A DNA stretch of 64,000 nt from Dethiosulfatibacter aminovorans DSM 17477 (GTDB lineage Bacteria > Bacillota > Clostridia > Tissierellales > Dethiosulfatibacteraceae), in NCBI RefSeq assembly GCF_900142005.1, contig NZ_FQZL01000005.1, forward strand, positions 248,001-312,000, given 5' to 3'. Positions 35,697-43,412 of this stretch are shown in pieces (position 1 is the stretch's first letter; each line of letters begins with the position of its first letter). The position numbers and the translations under genes are program-made. The notes under the pieces are model-generated. The model ran no database searches. It saw only the letters and a list, made by a program, of their open reading frames with translations, and was not told the origin of the DNA.

Positions 35697-36137
35697 ATGA
35701 TTATAGACAATATCAGAAACATATCGCTCTACAAGGAATTGGTCCCTGGCCTTGAAAAGGGATTGGAGGCTATCGAAGACAATGATAACGGAATAGGCCG
35801 ATACGAGTTTGACGGAGGATTCTTCATGGTACAAGCTGGAAAGACAAAGCCCATGGATGAAGGATTCTTTGAAGCTCACAGAAAGTATGTCGATATCCAG
35901 ATAGTTCTGGAGGGAAGTGAAGAGATTGCATGGGCAGATCTTCCGGATTTAAAGGAAGAGATAGCCTACAATCCTGAAAAGGACGCCCTTTATCTTAGTG
36001 GCAACATTATGCATAATATGAAAGTCAGTAAAGGAATGTTTTATATTGCATTTCCCCATGACGGACATAAAGCCGTCAGACATACTGAAAAACAACAGGA
36101 ATTCAAGAAAATTGTAATTAAGTTGCCTACTGAATAA
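35697..36137 (+). CDS. YhcH/YjgK/YiaL family protein (DUF386)
   Basis: A 146-residue cupin-like protein with metal-site residues in FFEAHRKYVDIQIVLEGSEEI (about 60-80) and a late FPHDGHKAV. YhcH occurs in sialic-acid operons and relatives in sugar-acid operons; a sugar anomerase or isomerase role has been proposed. It starts 12 bases after the permease gene. In this operon it probably acts on the imported sugar or sugar acid. Confidence 0.9.
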   Translation: MIIDNIRNISLYKELVPGLEKGLEAIEDNDNGIGRYEFDGGFFMVQAGKTKPMDEGFFEAHRKYVDIQIVLEGSEEIAWADLPDLKEEIAYNPEKDALYLSGNIMHNMKVSKGMFYIAFPHDGHKAVRHTEKQQEFKKIVIKLPTE

Positions 36138-36211
36138 AATTTCATTGCAGGCGAAAGAGAATAAAATTAAAGCAGCATGAATTTAACTGCAGCTGCAAGG
36201 AGTACGTAACT

Positions 36212-37279
36212 ATGGAAACTACTAAAATCCCAACATTGTTCCCTCACAACCATGCTTCAAACATCCTTCCCCTAAGCAACGGGGATGTCCTTTGTACATG
36301 GTTCGGCGGAAGCTGCGAGGGAAAGCCGGACATATCTGTACATTGTGCAAGACTGAGAGCCGGAGAAAAGAATTGGGAAACACCAATAATTCTTTCAGAC
36401 GATCCTGAGCGGTCTGAACAGAATCCGATCCTTTTTGAGTTCTCCCCCGGGATCATATGGTTGATCTATACTGCTCAGGTCGGGATACATCAGGATACAG
36501 CCGTTGTGCGCTGGCGAAAGTCGGAAGACTATGGACATACATGGTCGAAAACAACTAATCTTTTCATTGAGTCGGGCATTTTTGTCAGACATCCTCCCCT
36601 GATTATTGACAACGGTGATATCCTGCTTCCCGCATACTACTGTCTGGCATCCGAGACGGGATTTCTCGGTGAGGATTTCAGTGTCATGAAGCGTTCATCC
36701 GACGGCGGCAAAACCTGGTCTGAAACTGTTATCGAAGGAGCCAAAGGGCTGGTGCACATGTCCCTTGTACAACTTGAGGATAAGACACTTGTGGGATTCT
36801 TCAGAAGCAGGAATGCAGACTACATATACAGGACAGTATCAAGTGACGACGGCAAGACCTGGTCTCTTCCGGAGCCTACAGAACTGCCTAACAACAACTC
36901 GTCCATCCAGTGCGCAAAGTTGAAGGACGGAAGGCTTGCGATGATATACAACGACACCAACAAATTCATGTCCCCTCCCGAAGAAAACAGGCCTCCGTGG
37001 TTTGACAAGGAAGACATGGATGAAATCGATATAAAGGAAACGGACAAGCCAAGTGCTGTATGGGGTGTCAGTCGTTCTCCTCTCTGCATAGCCCTGTCTG
37101 AGGATGGCGGAATTACATGGAGAAAGGAAAAGACTCTCATTACAAGGGAAGGTTTTGAAGGAGATCCTGAATTTTCATATCCATCCATCAAGGAAAGTGA
37201 AGATGGAACCATACACATTTCATTTACTTATCTTAGACAATGTATTTGCCATATTGCATTGACTGACAAATTTGAATAG
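36212..37279 (+). CDS. sialidase-like BNR repeat protein, no signal peptide
   Basis: The 355-residue beta-propeller protein has Asp-box repeats SEDYGHTWS (about 109), SSDGGKTWS (about 166), SSDDGKTWS (about 214) and SEDGGITWR (about 299). It resembles exo-alpha-sialidase-like (BNR_2) families. It has no signal peptide or membrane helix, so it should act in the cytoplasm on a transported glycoside or lactone. It ends the operon after a 74-base gap and is followed by a terminator. Whether it is a hydrolase, a lyase or an isomerase is open. Confidence 0.8.
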   Translation: METTKIPTLFPHNHASNILPLSNGDVLCTWFGGSCEGKPDISVHCARLRAGEKNWETPIILSDDPERSEQNPILFEFSPGIIWLIYTAQVGIHQDTAVVRWRKSEDYGHTWSKTTNLFIESGIFVRHPPLIIDNGDILLPAYYCLASETGFLGEDFSVMKRSSDGGKTWSETVIEGAKGLVHMSLVQLEDKTLVGFFRSRNADYIYRTVSSDDGKTWSLPEPTELPNNNSSIQCAKLKDGRLAMIYNDTNKFMSPPEENRPPWFDKEDMDEIDIKETDKPSAVWGVSRSPLCIALSEDGGITWRKEKTLITREGFEGDPEFSYPSIKESEDGTIHISFTYLRQCICHIALTDKFE

Positions 37280-37287
37280 GACGAAAG

Positions 37288-37334
37288 AAAAAATGCACAA
37301 GTGTGTTCAATTATGCACTTGTGTATTTTTATTT
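37288..37334 (+). terminator. terminator of the sugar-acid operon
   Basis: AATGCACAAGTG / CACTTGTGTATT stem followed by TTTTTATTTC. Confidence 0.8.
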
Positions 37335-37416
37335 CTATTCTTAAGGGAAAGCTGACCTTGGAGGAGAGATGCAGTAACTGATATTTGACAATGGCTTGGG
37401 TTCATTTGAAAAAAAC

Positions 37417-37445
37417 TTGAAGACACAGGAGATAAAGGTTATAAT
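37417..37445 (+). promoter_or_regulatory. promoter of the second sigma-54 activator
   Basis: TTGAAG (37417-37422), 17-base spacer, TATAAT (37440-37445). Confidence 0.65.
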
Positions 37446-37451
37446 TATTAT

Positions 37452-37467
37452 GATGCATTTGTGCATC
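37452..37467. promoter_or_regulatory. GATGC-N6-GCATC site at the activator's start of transcription
   Basis: GATGC-ATTTGT-GCATC overlaps the expected start of the activator mRNA, a repressing position. Three more copies lie downstream of the gene, before the sigma-54 promoter at 39190. Confidence 0.75.
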
Positions 37468-37537
37468 TGATTGAAGATGGGTAGGAAAAATATCATACGA
37501 TCTACATTTTCTATTAATGATTAAGGGGTTGATTTGT

Positions 37538-38926
37538 TTGGAAATCAAAGAAAAAAACAAACTGGATTTTGAAGAGATAGCCAATTATCTCCACGATGCA
37601 ATTTTTGTGTCTGCAGGAGACGGCGAGGTGCTGTTTGTCAATTCAGCATATACGAGGATGACGGGCATAGCTGCCGAGGAGGTTGTCGGCAGGAATATTT
37701 CAGATCTGGAGGGGAGTCTCTTTACGAATTCTGTTACCCTCAAGGTGATCAAGAACAAAAAGGCCATGAATTCCATCGGCAAGAGTCTAAAGACGGGAAA
37801 TGAGATGCTTGTGTCGGGAATACCCATATTCAATGAAGATGGAACCATCAAGTATGTAGTTGTAAACGACAGGCAGATTGAGGAACTTGAAGGTATAAAG
37901 GAAGAACTGGAATCAGCCAGGGAAAAACTGGCGGTAGCAAAAAAAGATACATATAAGAAAAAACTTGAAATAGACCATCTTAAGAAGGCTCTTGCATCAA
38001 AGAATACCATGATTGGAGTAAGCAGTCATATTGAAAGTATAAAAAATGAAATAGAGCATATAGCGGATACGGATGTCAACATTCTGATAATTGGTGAAAC
38101 CGGAGTCGGCAAGGAGGTTATCGCCAATGAAGTGTATACTAAAAGCAGCAGAAGAGACAAACCCTATATAAAAATCAATTGTGCTGCAATTCCGGACAAT
38201 CTTATGGAATCGGAGCTTTTCGGCCATGAAAAGGGATCCTTTACGGGTGCCGAAAAAAAGAAGATTGGACTGTTGGAATTGGCTGATGGAGGTACGGTTC
38301 TTCTGGATGAGATTGGGGAGCTTCCATTGAATCTTCAATCCAAGCTGCTTAGGGTAATTCAGCAGAAGGAAATAATGAGAATAGGCAAGAATGATCCCAT
38401 TAAGGTGGATATAAGAATCATTGCAGCTACCAACAGGGATTTGAAGGCTCGTGCAGAGGAAGGAAAGTTCAGGCTTGACCTCTATTACAGGCTCAATGTA
38501 CTGCCGATAAATGTGAAGCCTCTCAGGGACAGGAAGGAAGATATTCCTGAACTTGGAGATTTCTTTATAGACAGGTTCAATAAGAAATACGGAAAGAGCA
38601 AGCATTTCAATGAAGATGCCAAAAGGCTGCTCCTTGTATACGACTGGCCGGGAAATGTCAGGGAGCTTGAAAATATTATCGAGAGGCTTGTTGTTATAAC
38701 GATGAACGATGAAATAGGTGAAGGGGATATCAGAAAGGTCCTTCTCATAGGTGATGATGAGAAGAATTTCGGTTCCTGCAATATTAAGGATGAGGTGGAA
38801 AAACTGGAGATAGAAATCCTCAAGAGGGCAATGAGGGAACACGGCAGCACCAGGGATATGGCCAGGGTACTTGGAATAAATCAGTCAAATGTTGTGAGGA
38901 AGATGAGAAAATACAATTTAAAGTAG
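37538..38926 (+). CDS. sigma-54-dependent activator (PAS-AAA+-Fis HTH)
   Basis: The protein has a PAS sensor (about 5-115), a coiled-coil linker (about 115-155), an AAA+ domain with GETGVGKE, sigma-54 loop GSFTGA and Walker [10 protein letters not shown], the [13 protein letters not shown] segment and a C-terminal Fis-type helix-turn-helix. AAGGGG at 37523-37528 is well placed for TTG at 37538 (462 residues); an in-frame ATG at 37517 has no ribosome-binding site. It lies just upstream of the dehydrogenase/AtoE/BKACE operon, which has a -24/-12 promoter, so it almost certainly activates that operon. The PAS domain suggests a small-molecule ligand. Confidence 0.95.
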   Translation: MEIKEKNKLDFEEIANYLHDAIFVSAGDGEVLFVNSAYTRMTGIAAEEVVGRNISDLEGSLFTNSVTLKVIKNKKAMNSIGKSLKTGNEMLVSGIPIFNEDGTIKYVVVNDRQIEELEGIKEELESAREKLAVAKKDTYKKKLEIDHLKKALASKNTMIGVSSHIESIKNEIEHIADTDVNILIIGETGVGKEVIANEVYTKSSRRDKPYIKINCAAIPDNLMESELFGHEKGSFTGAEKKKIGLLELADGGTVLLDEIGELPLNLQSKLLRVIQQKEIMRIGKNDPIKVDIRIIAATNRDLKARAEEGKFRLDLYYRLNVLPINVKPLRDRKEDIPELGDFFIDRFNKKYGKSKHFNEDAKRLLLVYDWPGNVRELENIIERLVVITMNDEIGEGDIRKVLLIGDDEKNFGSCNIKDEVEKLEIEILKRAMREHGSTRDMARVLGINQSNVVRKMRKYNLK

Positions 38927-38927
38927 A

Positions 38928-38961
38928 GATGCGGAAAAGCATCGAGATGCAAAAAAGCATC
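38928..38961. promoter_or_regulatory. tandem GATGC-N6-GCATC enhancer sites
   Basis: GATGC-GGAAAA-GCATC (38928-38943) and GATGC-AAAAAA-GCATC (38946-38961) are spaced 18 bases apart, about 230-260 bases upstream of the sigma-54 promoter. Confidence 0.78.
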
Positions 38962-39017
38962 GAAAGACCTTTGAAGCCTGCATATGAATATTAGTGCAGG
39001 CTTGTTAATTATTGAAC

Positions 39018-39033
39018 GATGCGATAATGCATC
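39018..39033. promoter_or_regulatory. GATGC-N6-GCATC enhancer site
   Basis: GATGC-GATAAT-GCATC is the third site before the promoter, about 160 bases upstream. Confidence 0.75.
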
Positions 39034-39189
39034 TGCGTTTTGTAAAAACAACATGGGAAGAACCTTTAACCAGCTTGGCAAAACAAAAAAATGCATAACC
39101 TTAAAAGTGTTGACTTTATTGGGCTAAAGGTACTTTGTAGGCTATGGGCAAGGGTGATTTCATCAGTGCATTGAAAATGTTTTCTTTTT

Positions 39190-39205
39190 TGGCACGCTTG
39201 TTGCA
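39190..39205 (+). promoter_or_regulatory. sigma-54 (-24/-12) promoter of the BKACE operon
   Basis: TGGCACGCTTGTTGCA is a full consensus match 25 bases before the dehydrogenase start codon. Confidence 0.93.
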
Positions 39206-39229
39206 CTTATATAGGGCAGGAGGTGCAAA

Positions 39230-40174
39230 ATGATTAAAAACATTACAGTAATCGGAGCCGGAACAATGGGTCACGGCATAGCGGAATGTTTCGCTATTCA
39301 TGGCTACAATGTGAGCGTATTTGAAATCAATGACAATATGAGAGAAACTGTCCTTGATATCATCAAAGAAGAGCTTGTCGTTCTGGCAGAGGAAGAAGTC
39401 ATCAAAAAGGATGACTTCGAAAGCATTTTAGGAAGAATAGGGATCTATGGTGATCTGGAAGAGGCAGCAAAGGATGCAGACTATGTTGTTGAAGCTGCAG
39501 TTGAAAACGTTTCATTGAAGCAGAAAATTTTTAAATCATTGGATGAAATTTGTCCAAAACATGCAATACTATCAAGTAATACTTCAAGTCTTAAAATTTC
39601 GGATATCACAAAGGACATATCCGACGACAGAAAGAGCAAGTCACTGGTAACACACTGGTACAATCCGGCGCATATAATGCCTATTGCAGAAATCACATAT
39701 TTCGGAGACACCAGTGAAGAAACTTATAAAACGGTGGAAGACCTTTATAAGTCGGTAGGGAAGAACATAGTCAAGGTTCTGAAGGATGTACCAGGACTGG
39801 TTGCCAACAGGATCCAGCAGGGTGTGGCAAGAGAGGTGTTCTCGCTCATAGAAATGGGTGTGGCGGCTCCACAGGATATCGACAATGCACTCAAGTTCGG
39901 ACCTGCATTCAGGTACTGCAGTACGGGTCAGCTTGAAATAGCGGATTTCGGCGGACTTGATATATGGGCAATCGTGGGAGACAATCTTCTACCTGAAATG
40001 GACAATTCAACAAGTGCCAACAAGCTTCTCCATGAAAAGGTGCAGAATGGAAAGCTCGGTCTCAAATCTGGAGAAGGTTTCTATCAATACGCCCCTGAGG
40101 AAATTGATGGCATCAAGAGAAATTACACCAAAAAGCTGTTGACTCAGCTTAAGACCTCAAAGAACTACATATGA
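39230..40174 (+). CDS. 3-hydroxyacyl-CoA dehydrogenase family NAD enzyme
   Basis: The 314-residue enzyme has the NAD motif GAGTMGHGIA (about 8), SSNTSSLKIS (about 115), HWYNPAHIMPIAEI (about 138, catalytic His) and a C-terminal 3HCDH helical domain (about 185-280). Family members oxidise 3-hydroxyacyl-CoA, but others (carnitine, gulonate and hydroxybutyrate dehydrogenases) use free acids. A BKACE enzyme in the same operon needs a free beta-keto acid, so I infer a free beta-hydroxy acid substrate. GGAGG precedes the ATG; the atoE gene follows by 17 bases. Confidence 0.88.
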   Translation: MIKNITVIGAGTMGHGIAECFAIHGYNVSVFEINDNMRETVLDIIKEELVVLAEEEVIKKDDFESILGRIGIYGDLEEAAKDADYVVEAAVENVSLKQKIFKSLDEICPKHAILSSNTSSLKISDITKDISDDRKSKSLVTHWYNPAHIMPIAEITYFGDTSEETYKTVEDLYKSVGKNIVKVLKDVPGLVANRIQQGVAREVFSLIEMGVAAPQDIDNALKFGPAFRYCSTGQLEIADFGGLDIWAIVGDNLLPEMDNSTSANKLLHEKVQNGKLGLKSGEGFYQYAPEEIDGIKRNYTKKLLTQLKTSKNYI

Positions 40175-40191
40175 TATTAGGAGGATAATAT

Positions 40192-41574
40192 ATGTCAATA
40201 AATTCTAAAGAAAATATAAACAGCAATAACAAGGGCAGCTTTCTTTGGAGATTCTCAAAGAATTTCCAGTTTGCAGCAGACAAGATAATACCTGATTCGT
40301 TCGTATTCTGTATCATTCTTACACTCATAGTATTTGTGCTGGGACTGGTGGTAACAGGAACAGGCCCGATAACTCTTATCAACAGCTGGTACGGAGGTCT
40401 CTGGTCAATGATTTCGTTTGCATTCCAGATGTCATTCATGGTTATCTGCTGTGGTGCTGCTGCCAAGTCTCCACAAGTTGAGAAGATACTCAAAAAGGTT
40501 GCATCGCTGCCGAAATCAAGAGCCACTGCAATGGTTATACTGCTGGTGTTCGGACTTGCATCAAGTCTAATAAACTGGGCATTTTCACTTATACTTACGC
40601 CTATACTTGCAATGCAGCTTTCAAAGAATGTAAAGGGAATGCACTTCCCTCTAATGATAGCAGCAGGATACTCTACAATGATCCTTGGACAAAGCTGGTG
40701 CCCAAGTGCTTCAGCATATGCCCTTTTGGCAACGGAAGGACACTTCCTTGCAGATAAGATTGGAGTTATTCCTCAAAACCTTACTACATACAACCCTGTA
40801 AATACAGTTTTGTTCTTCACCCTGGCAGTTGTTACAATTCTCATAGGTATAATGACAAAGCCGCCAAAGCATGAAGTTGTTTCATATGAAGGATACAAGG
40901 AAGAGGTTCATGAAGAAGCAGTAATCGAGAATATGACACCTGCAGACAAGATGAACAACAACAAGGTTCTTATGTATATACTTGGAATAGCAGGTATCAT
41001 AGTTATCGGATATTCATTCGCCACAAAGGGATTCATAGGTTCACTTAACTTCAACTTTGTAATATTCCTGTTCCTTACCCTCAACACATTCCTTTACAAC
41101 ACACCTATCAAGTTTGTTGGTGCATTTAAGGATGCCATACAGCCGGCAACACAGGTTATGCTTCAGTTCCCATTCTATGGTGGAATCATGGGAATCATGT
41201 CGGGGTCAGGTCTTACTGCGGTAATGGCAAACGGGCTTATCCAGGTTGCAACAGCTACAACTATGCCCTTCTTCGCATACCTTTCGGCATCAATAGTAAA
41301 CCTGTTTGTACCTTCACAGGGTGGACAGTGGATTATCCAGGGTCCTGTACTGGTTGAAGCGTCACAGGCGCTGAATGCTCACATACCTACAATAGTAAAT
41401 GCATTCATACTTGGAGACGAGGCTACAAACCTTATCCAGCCTCTATATGTAATACCTGCCCTAGCACTTGTTAATATCAAGCTCAAGGAAGTATGGGGAT
41501 TCATGGCATTCATATGGTTTATATGGGCAATAGTGACAACAATAGGACTTCTGGTTTTACCGGGAATAATATAA
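40192..41574 (+). CDS. atoE: AtoE-type short-chain fatty acid transporter
   Basis: The 460-residue membrane protein has about 11-12 hydrophobic segments and the PSQGGQWIIQGPVLVEA motif of the AtoE family, parallel to PSGGGQWAIQAPIMMPA in the paralogue at 9225. It lies between the dehydrogenase and BKACE genes, so it probably imports the hydroxy acid or exports or imports acetoacetate. AGGAGG precedes the ATG. Confidence 0.92.
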   Translation: MSINSKENINSNNKGSFLWRFSKNFQFAADKIIPDSFVFCIILTLIVFVLGLVVTGTGPITLINSWYGGLWSMISFAFQMSFMVICCGAAAKSPQVEKILKKVASLPKSRATAMVILLVFGLASSLINWAFSLILTPILAMQLSKNVKGMHFPLMIAAGYSTMILGQSWCPSASAYALLATEGHFLADKIGVIPQNLTTYNPVNTVLFFTLAVVTILIGIMTKPPKHEVVSYEGYKEEVHEEAVIENMTPADKMNNNKVLMYILGIAGIIVIGYSFATKGFIGSLNFNFVIFLFLTLNTFLYNTPIKFVGAFKDAIQPATQVMLQFPFYGGIMGIMSGSGLTAVMANGLIQVATATTMPFFAYLSASIVNLFVPSQGGQWIIQGPVLVEASQALNAHIPTIVNAFILGDEATNLIQPLYVIPALALVNIKLKEVWGFMAFIWFIWAIVTTIGLLVLPGII

Positions 41575-41577
41575 GAC

Positions 41578-41602
41578 AAGAAAAACTGCTTTAGCAGTTT
41601 TT
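41578..41602 (+). terminator. short hairpin after atoE
   Basis: AAAACTGC-TTTA-GCAGTTTT stem; the T run is part of the stem, so read-through into the BKACE gene is likely. Confidence 0.45.
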
Positions 41603-41612
41603 AAGACGCGAA

Positions 41613-41673
41613 GGAAAGTTACCTTTAATGCATAACACCAATGCTTCAAGGGGTTATGCACTTCAAACTTTCC
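41613..41673 (+). other. long intercistronic hairpin between atoE and BKACE genes
   Basis: Nested stems GGAAAGTT / AACTTTCC (41613-41620 with 41666-41673) and TGCATAAC / GTTATGCA (41629-41636 with 41653-41660) make a long two-part hairpin. With no T tract it is a candidate RNA-processing or stabilising element. Confidence 0.6.
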
Positions 41674-41727
41674 TAAGCTGTAAGAAAAACTGCAAGAAAG
41701 CAAATTACGAATTAGGAGATGAATAAA

Positions 41728-42561
41728 ATGGCTAAAACAATTATTACAGTGGCTACAACAGGCGCGTGGCCTACAAAGAAGGATAATCCGAACATACCTC
41801 TTACACCTCAGGAAATTGCTGACGATGTATACGAATGCTATAAGGCGGGAGCCGCTGTTGCACACCTTCACATGAGAGATGACGAAGGTATGGGAACTAT
41901 GAGCACTGAGAAGTTTGAAGAGACAGTCAAGCTTATTAGAGAGAAATGCGACATAATCCTCAACCTTACAACATCCGGAGACCTTAATGCAACGGATGAA
42001 ACCAGACAGGCCCACCTAAAGGCAATCAAGCCTGATATGGCATCATACGACTGCGGTTCAATGAACTGGGGACACAATGCCCTTTTCATAAACCATCCGA
42101 AGTTTCTTGAAGAGCTCGGACAGACTATGCAGGACAACGGAGTCAAGCCTGAAGTTGAAATATTCGATGCTGGAATGGTTTACAACTCCCTATATTATTT
42201 GAAGAAGGGCGTACTTAAAGCACCTGTTCACTATCAGTTTGTACTTGGTGCTCCAGGTGGAACCACTGCAACTGTTGACAACCTTGTATACCTGAAGAAC
42301 CTTATTCCTGAAGGATCAACATGGTCGGCTATAGGAATAGGAAGAGGACACATGCCTATACTCATGGCTGCAATTGCAATGGGTGGACATATCAGAGTGG
42401 GAATGGAAGACAATGTACTGTTTGCAAAGGGTGTTCTTGCCGAATCCAATTCACAGTTTGTAACAAGAGCTGCGAATATAATCAGGGAGTTCGGAAACCA
42501 GGTTGCAACTGTGGAAGATGCAAGGGAGATTCTTGGATTGAAGCAGGTTGTAAAAGCATAA
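41728..42561 (+). CDS. BKACE family beta-keto acid cleavage enzyme
   Basis: A 277-residue TIM-barrel enzyme of the family of 3-keto-5-aminohexanoate cleavage enzyme (Kce), with AHLHMRDDEG (metal-binding His pair, about 44) and EVEIFDAGMV (about 142). Known members condense a beta-keto acid with acetyl-CoA to give acetoacetate plus a new acyl-CoA. AGGAG at 41714-41718 overlaps an upstream ATG (41719), so the ATG at 41728 is the start. With the operon's dehydrogenase it would complete hydroxy acid to acetoacetate conversion. Lysine-fermentation genes (kamA, kdd) are not nearby. Confidence 0.88.
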   Translation: MAKTIITVATTGAWPTKKDNPNIPLTPQEIADDVYECYKAGAAVAHLHMRDDEGMGTMSTEKFEETVKLIREKCDIILNLTTSGDLNATDETRQAHLKAIKPDMASYDCGSMNWGHNALFINHPKFLEELGQTMQDNGVKPEVEIFDAGMVYNSLYYLKKGVLKAPVHYQFVLGAPGGTTATVDNLVYLKNLIPEGSTWSAIGIGRGHMPILMAAIAMGGHIRVGMEDNVLFAKGVLAESNSQFVTRAANIIREFGNQVATVEDAREILGLKQVVKA

Positions 42562-42724
42562 TCAACTTTCATATGACTGAGCCATAGCGTTAATTATGGA
42601 ACATCATATTGGAAAAACTCCTTATATACAAACACAAAATCAACAAACAATTAGACAACATCAACAATCTTGGTTAAACAAGCCAATATGAACGTTCCTG
42701 ATTATAAAACAAATCAAGAAAGAC

Positions 42725-42766
42725 CAAAAAAGGCCATGTACGATTAAATCGATGCATGGTCTTTTT
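42725..42766. terminator. bidirectional terminator
   Basis: GGCCATGTACGATT / AATCGATGCATGGTC stem with flanking A and T runs, between convergent BKACE and nrdG genes. Confidence 0.85.
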
Positions 42767-42770
42767 CATG

Positions 42771-43412
42771 TTATATTCCTCTGTATTTGATCTTCAGATC
42801 CCGGCATAGGTCCCGGACGCTTTCAGATTCATAGGAGGGAGGAGAGTCATCGGATATGGGCCTGTACTGTTGGAGGTAGTAATTTTTAGTACCGGTCATA
42901 TCTACAATGTCCTTTATGTCTGAAGCATCCAGCAAAGGATAGAAGGTAGTTCTGAATTCATGGTTCTTGAAACTTTTTATTATGTTGAAACTTTCCTCCA
43001 CATCGCGGAAGTCGAGACCGCATAGGTCCCTGTACTTTTGGGGAGGAGCCTTTACATCCATTGCTATATAGTCCACCAGATCTTCCTTAATCAATTCTTT
43101 GATGATCCGGGGATTTGTGCCGTTTGTATCAAGTTTTACCTTGAAGCCCATGGATTTTATCTTCCTGCAGTTGTCCTTGAGTCTGGGCTGTAGGGTTGGC
43201 TCTCCTCCGGAGATCACCACTCCCTGTATTGTTCCCGCCCTTTTGGCAAGGTGGGATATTATGTCCTGGTTGTCAACCATATCCTTCATGGTGCAAAGGT
43301 CCTTGTTGTGACAATAGGGACAGTTCATATTGCATCCCTGGGTGAAAATCACCGAAGCTATGTTTTCGGGGAAATCCACCAGGGAGGTCTTCACATATGC
43401 TGCAACTTTCAT
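42771..43412 (-). CDS. nrdG: anaerobic ribonucleotide reductase activating protein (radical SAM)
   Basis: The 213-residue radical SAM enzyme has CNMNCPYCHN (CxxxCxxC, about 27) and SGGEPTLQP (about 68). It makes the glycyl radical on NrdD using S-adenosylmethionine and reduced flavodoxin or ferredoxin. The nrdD stop and nrdG start overlap as TAATG, so translation is coupled. The protein is longer than E. coli NrdG and belongs to the NrdG2-like group. Confidence 0.93.
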   Translation of the reverse strand: MKVAAYVKTSLVDFPENIASVIFTQGCNMNCPYCHNKDLCTMKDMVDNQDIISHLAKRAGTIQGVVISGGEPTLQPRLKDNCRKIKSMGFKVKLDTNGTNPRIIKELIKEDLVDYIAMDVKAPPQKYRDLCGLDFRDVEESFNIIKSFKNHEFRTTFYPLLDASDIKDIVDMTGTKNYYLQQYRPISDDSPPSYESESVRDLCRDLKIKYRGI

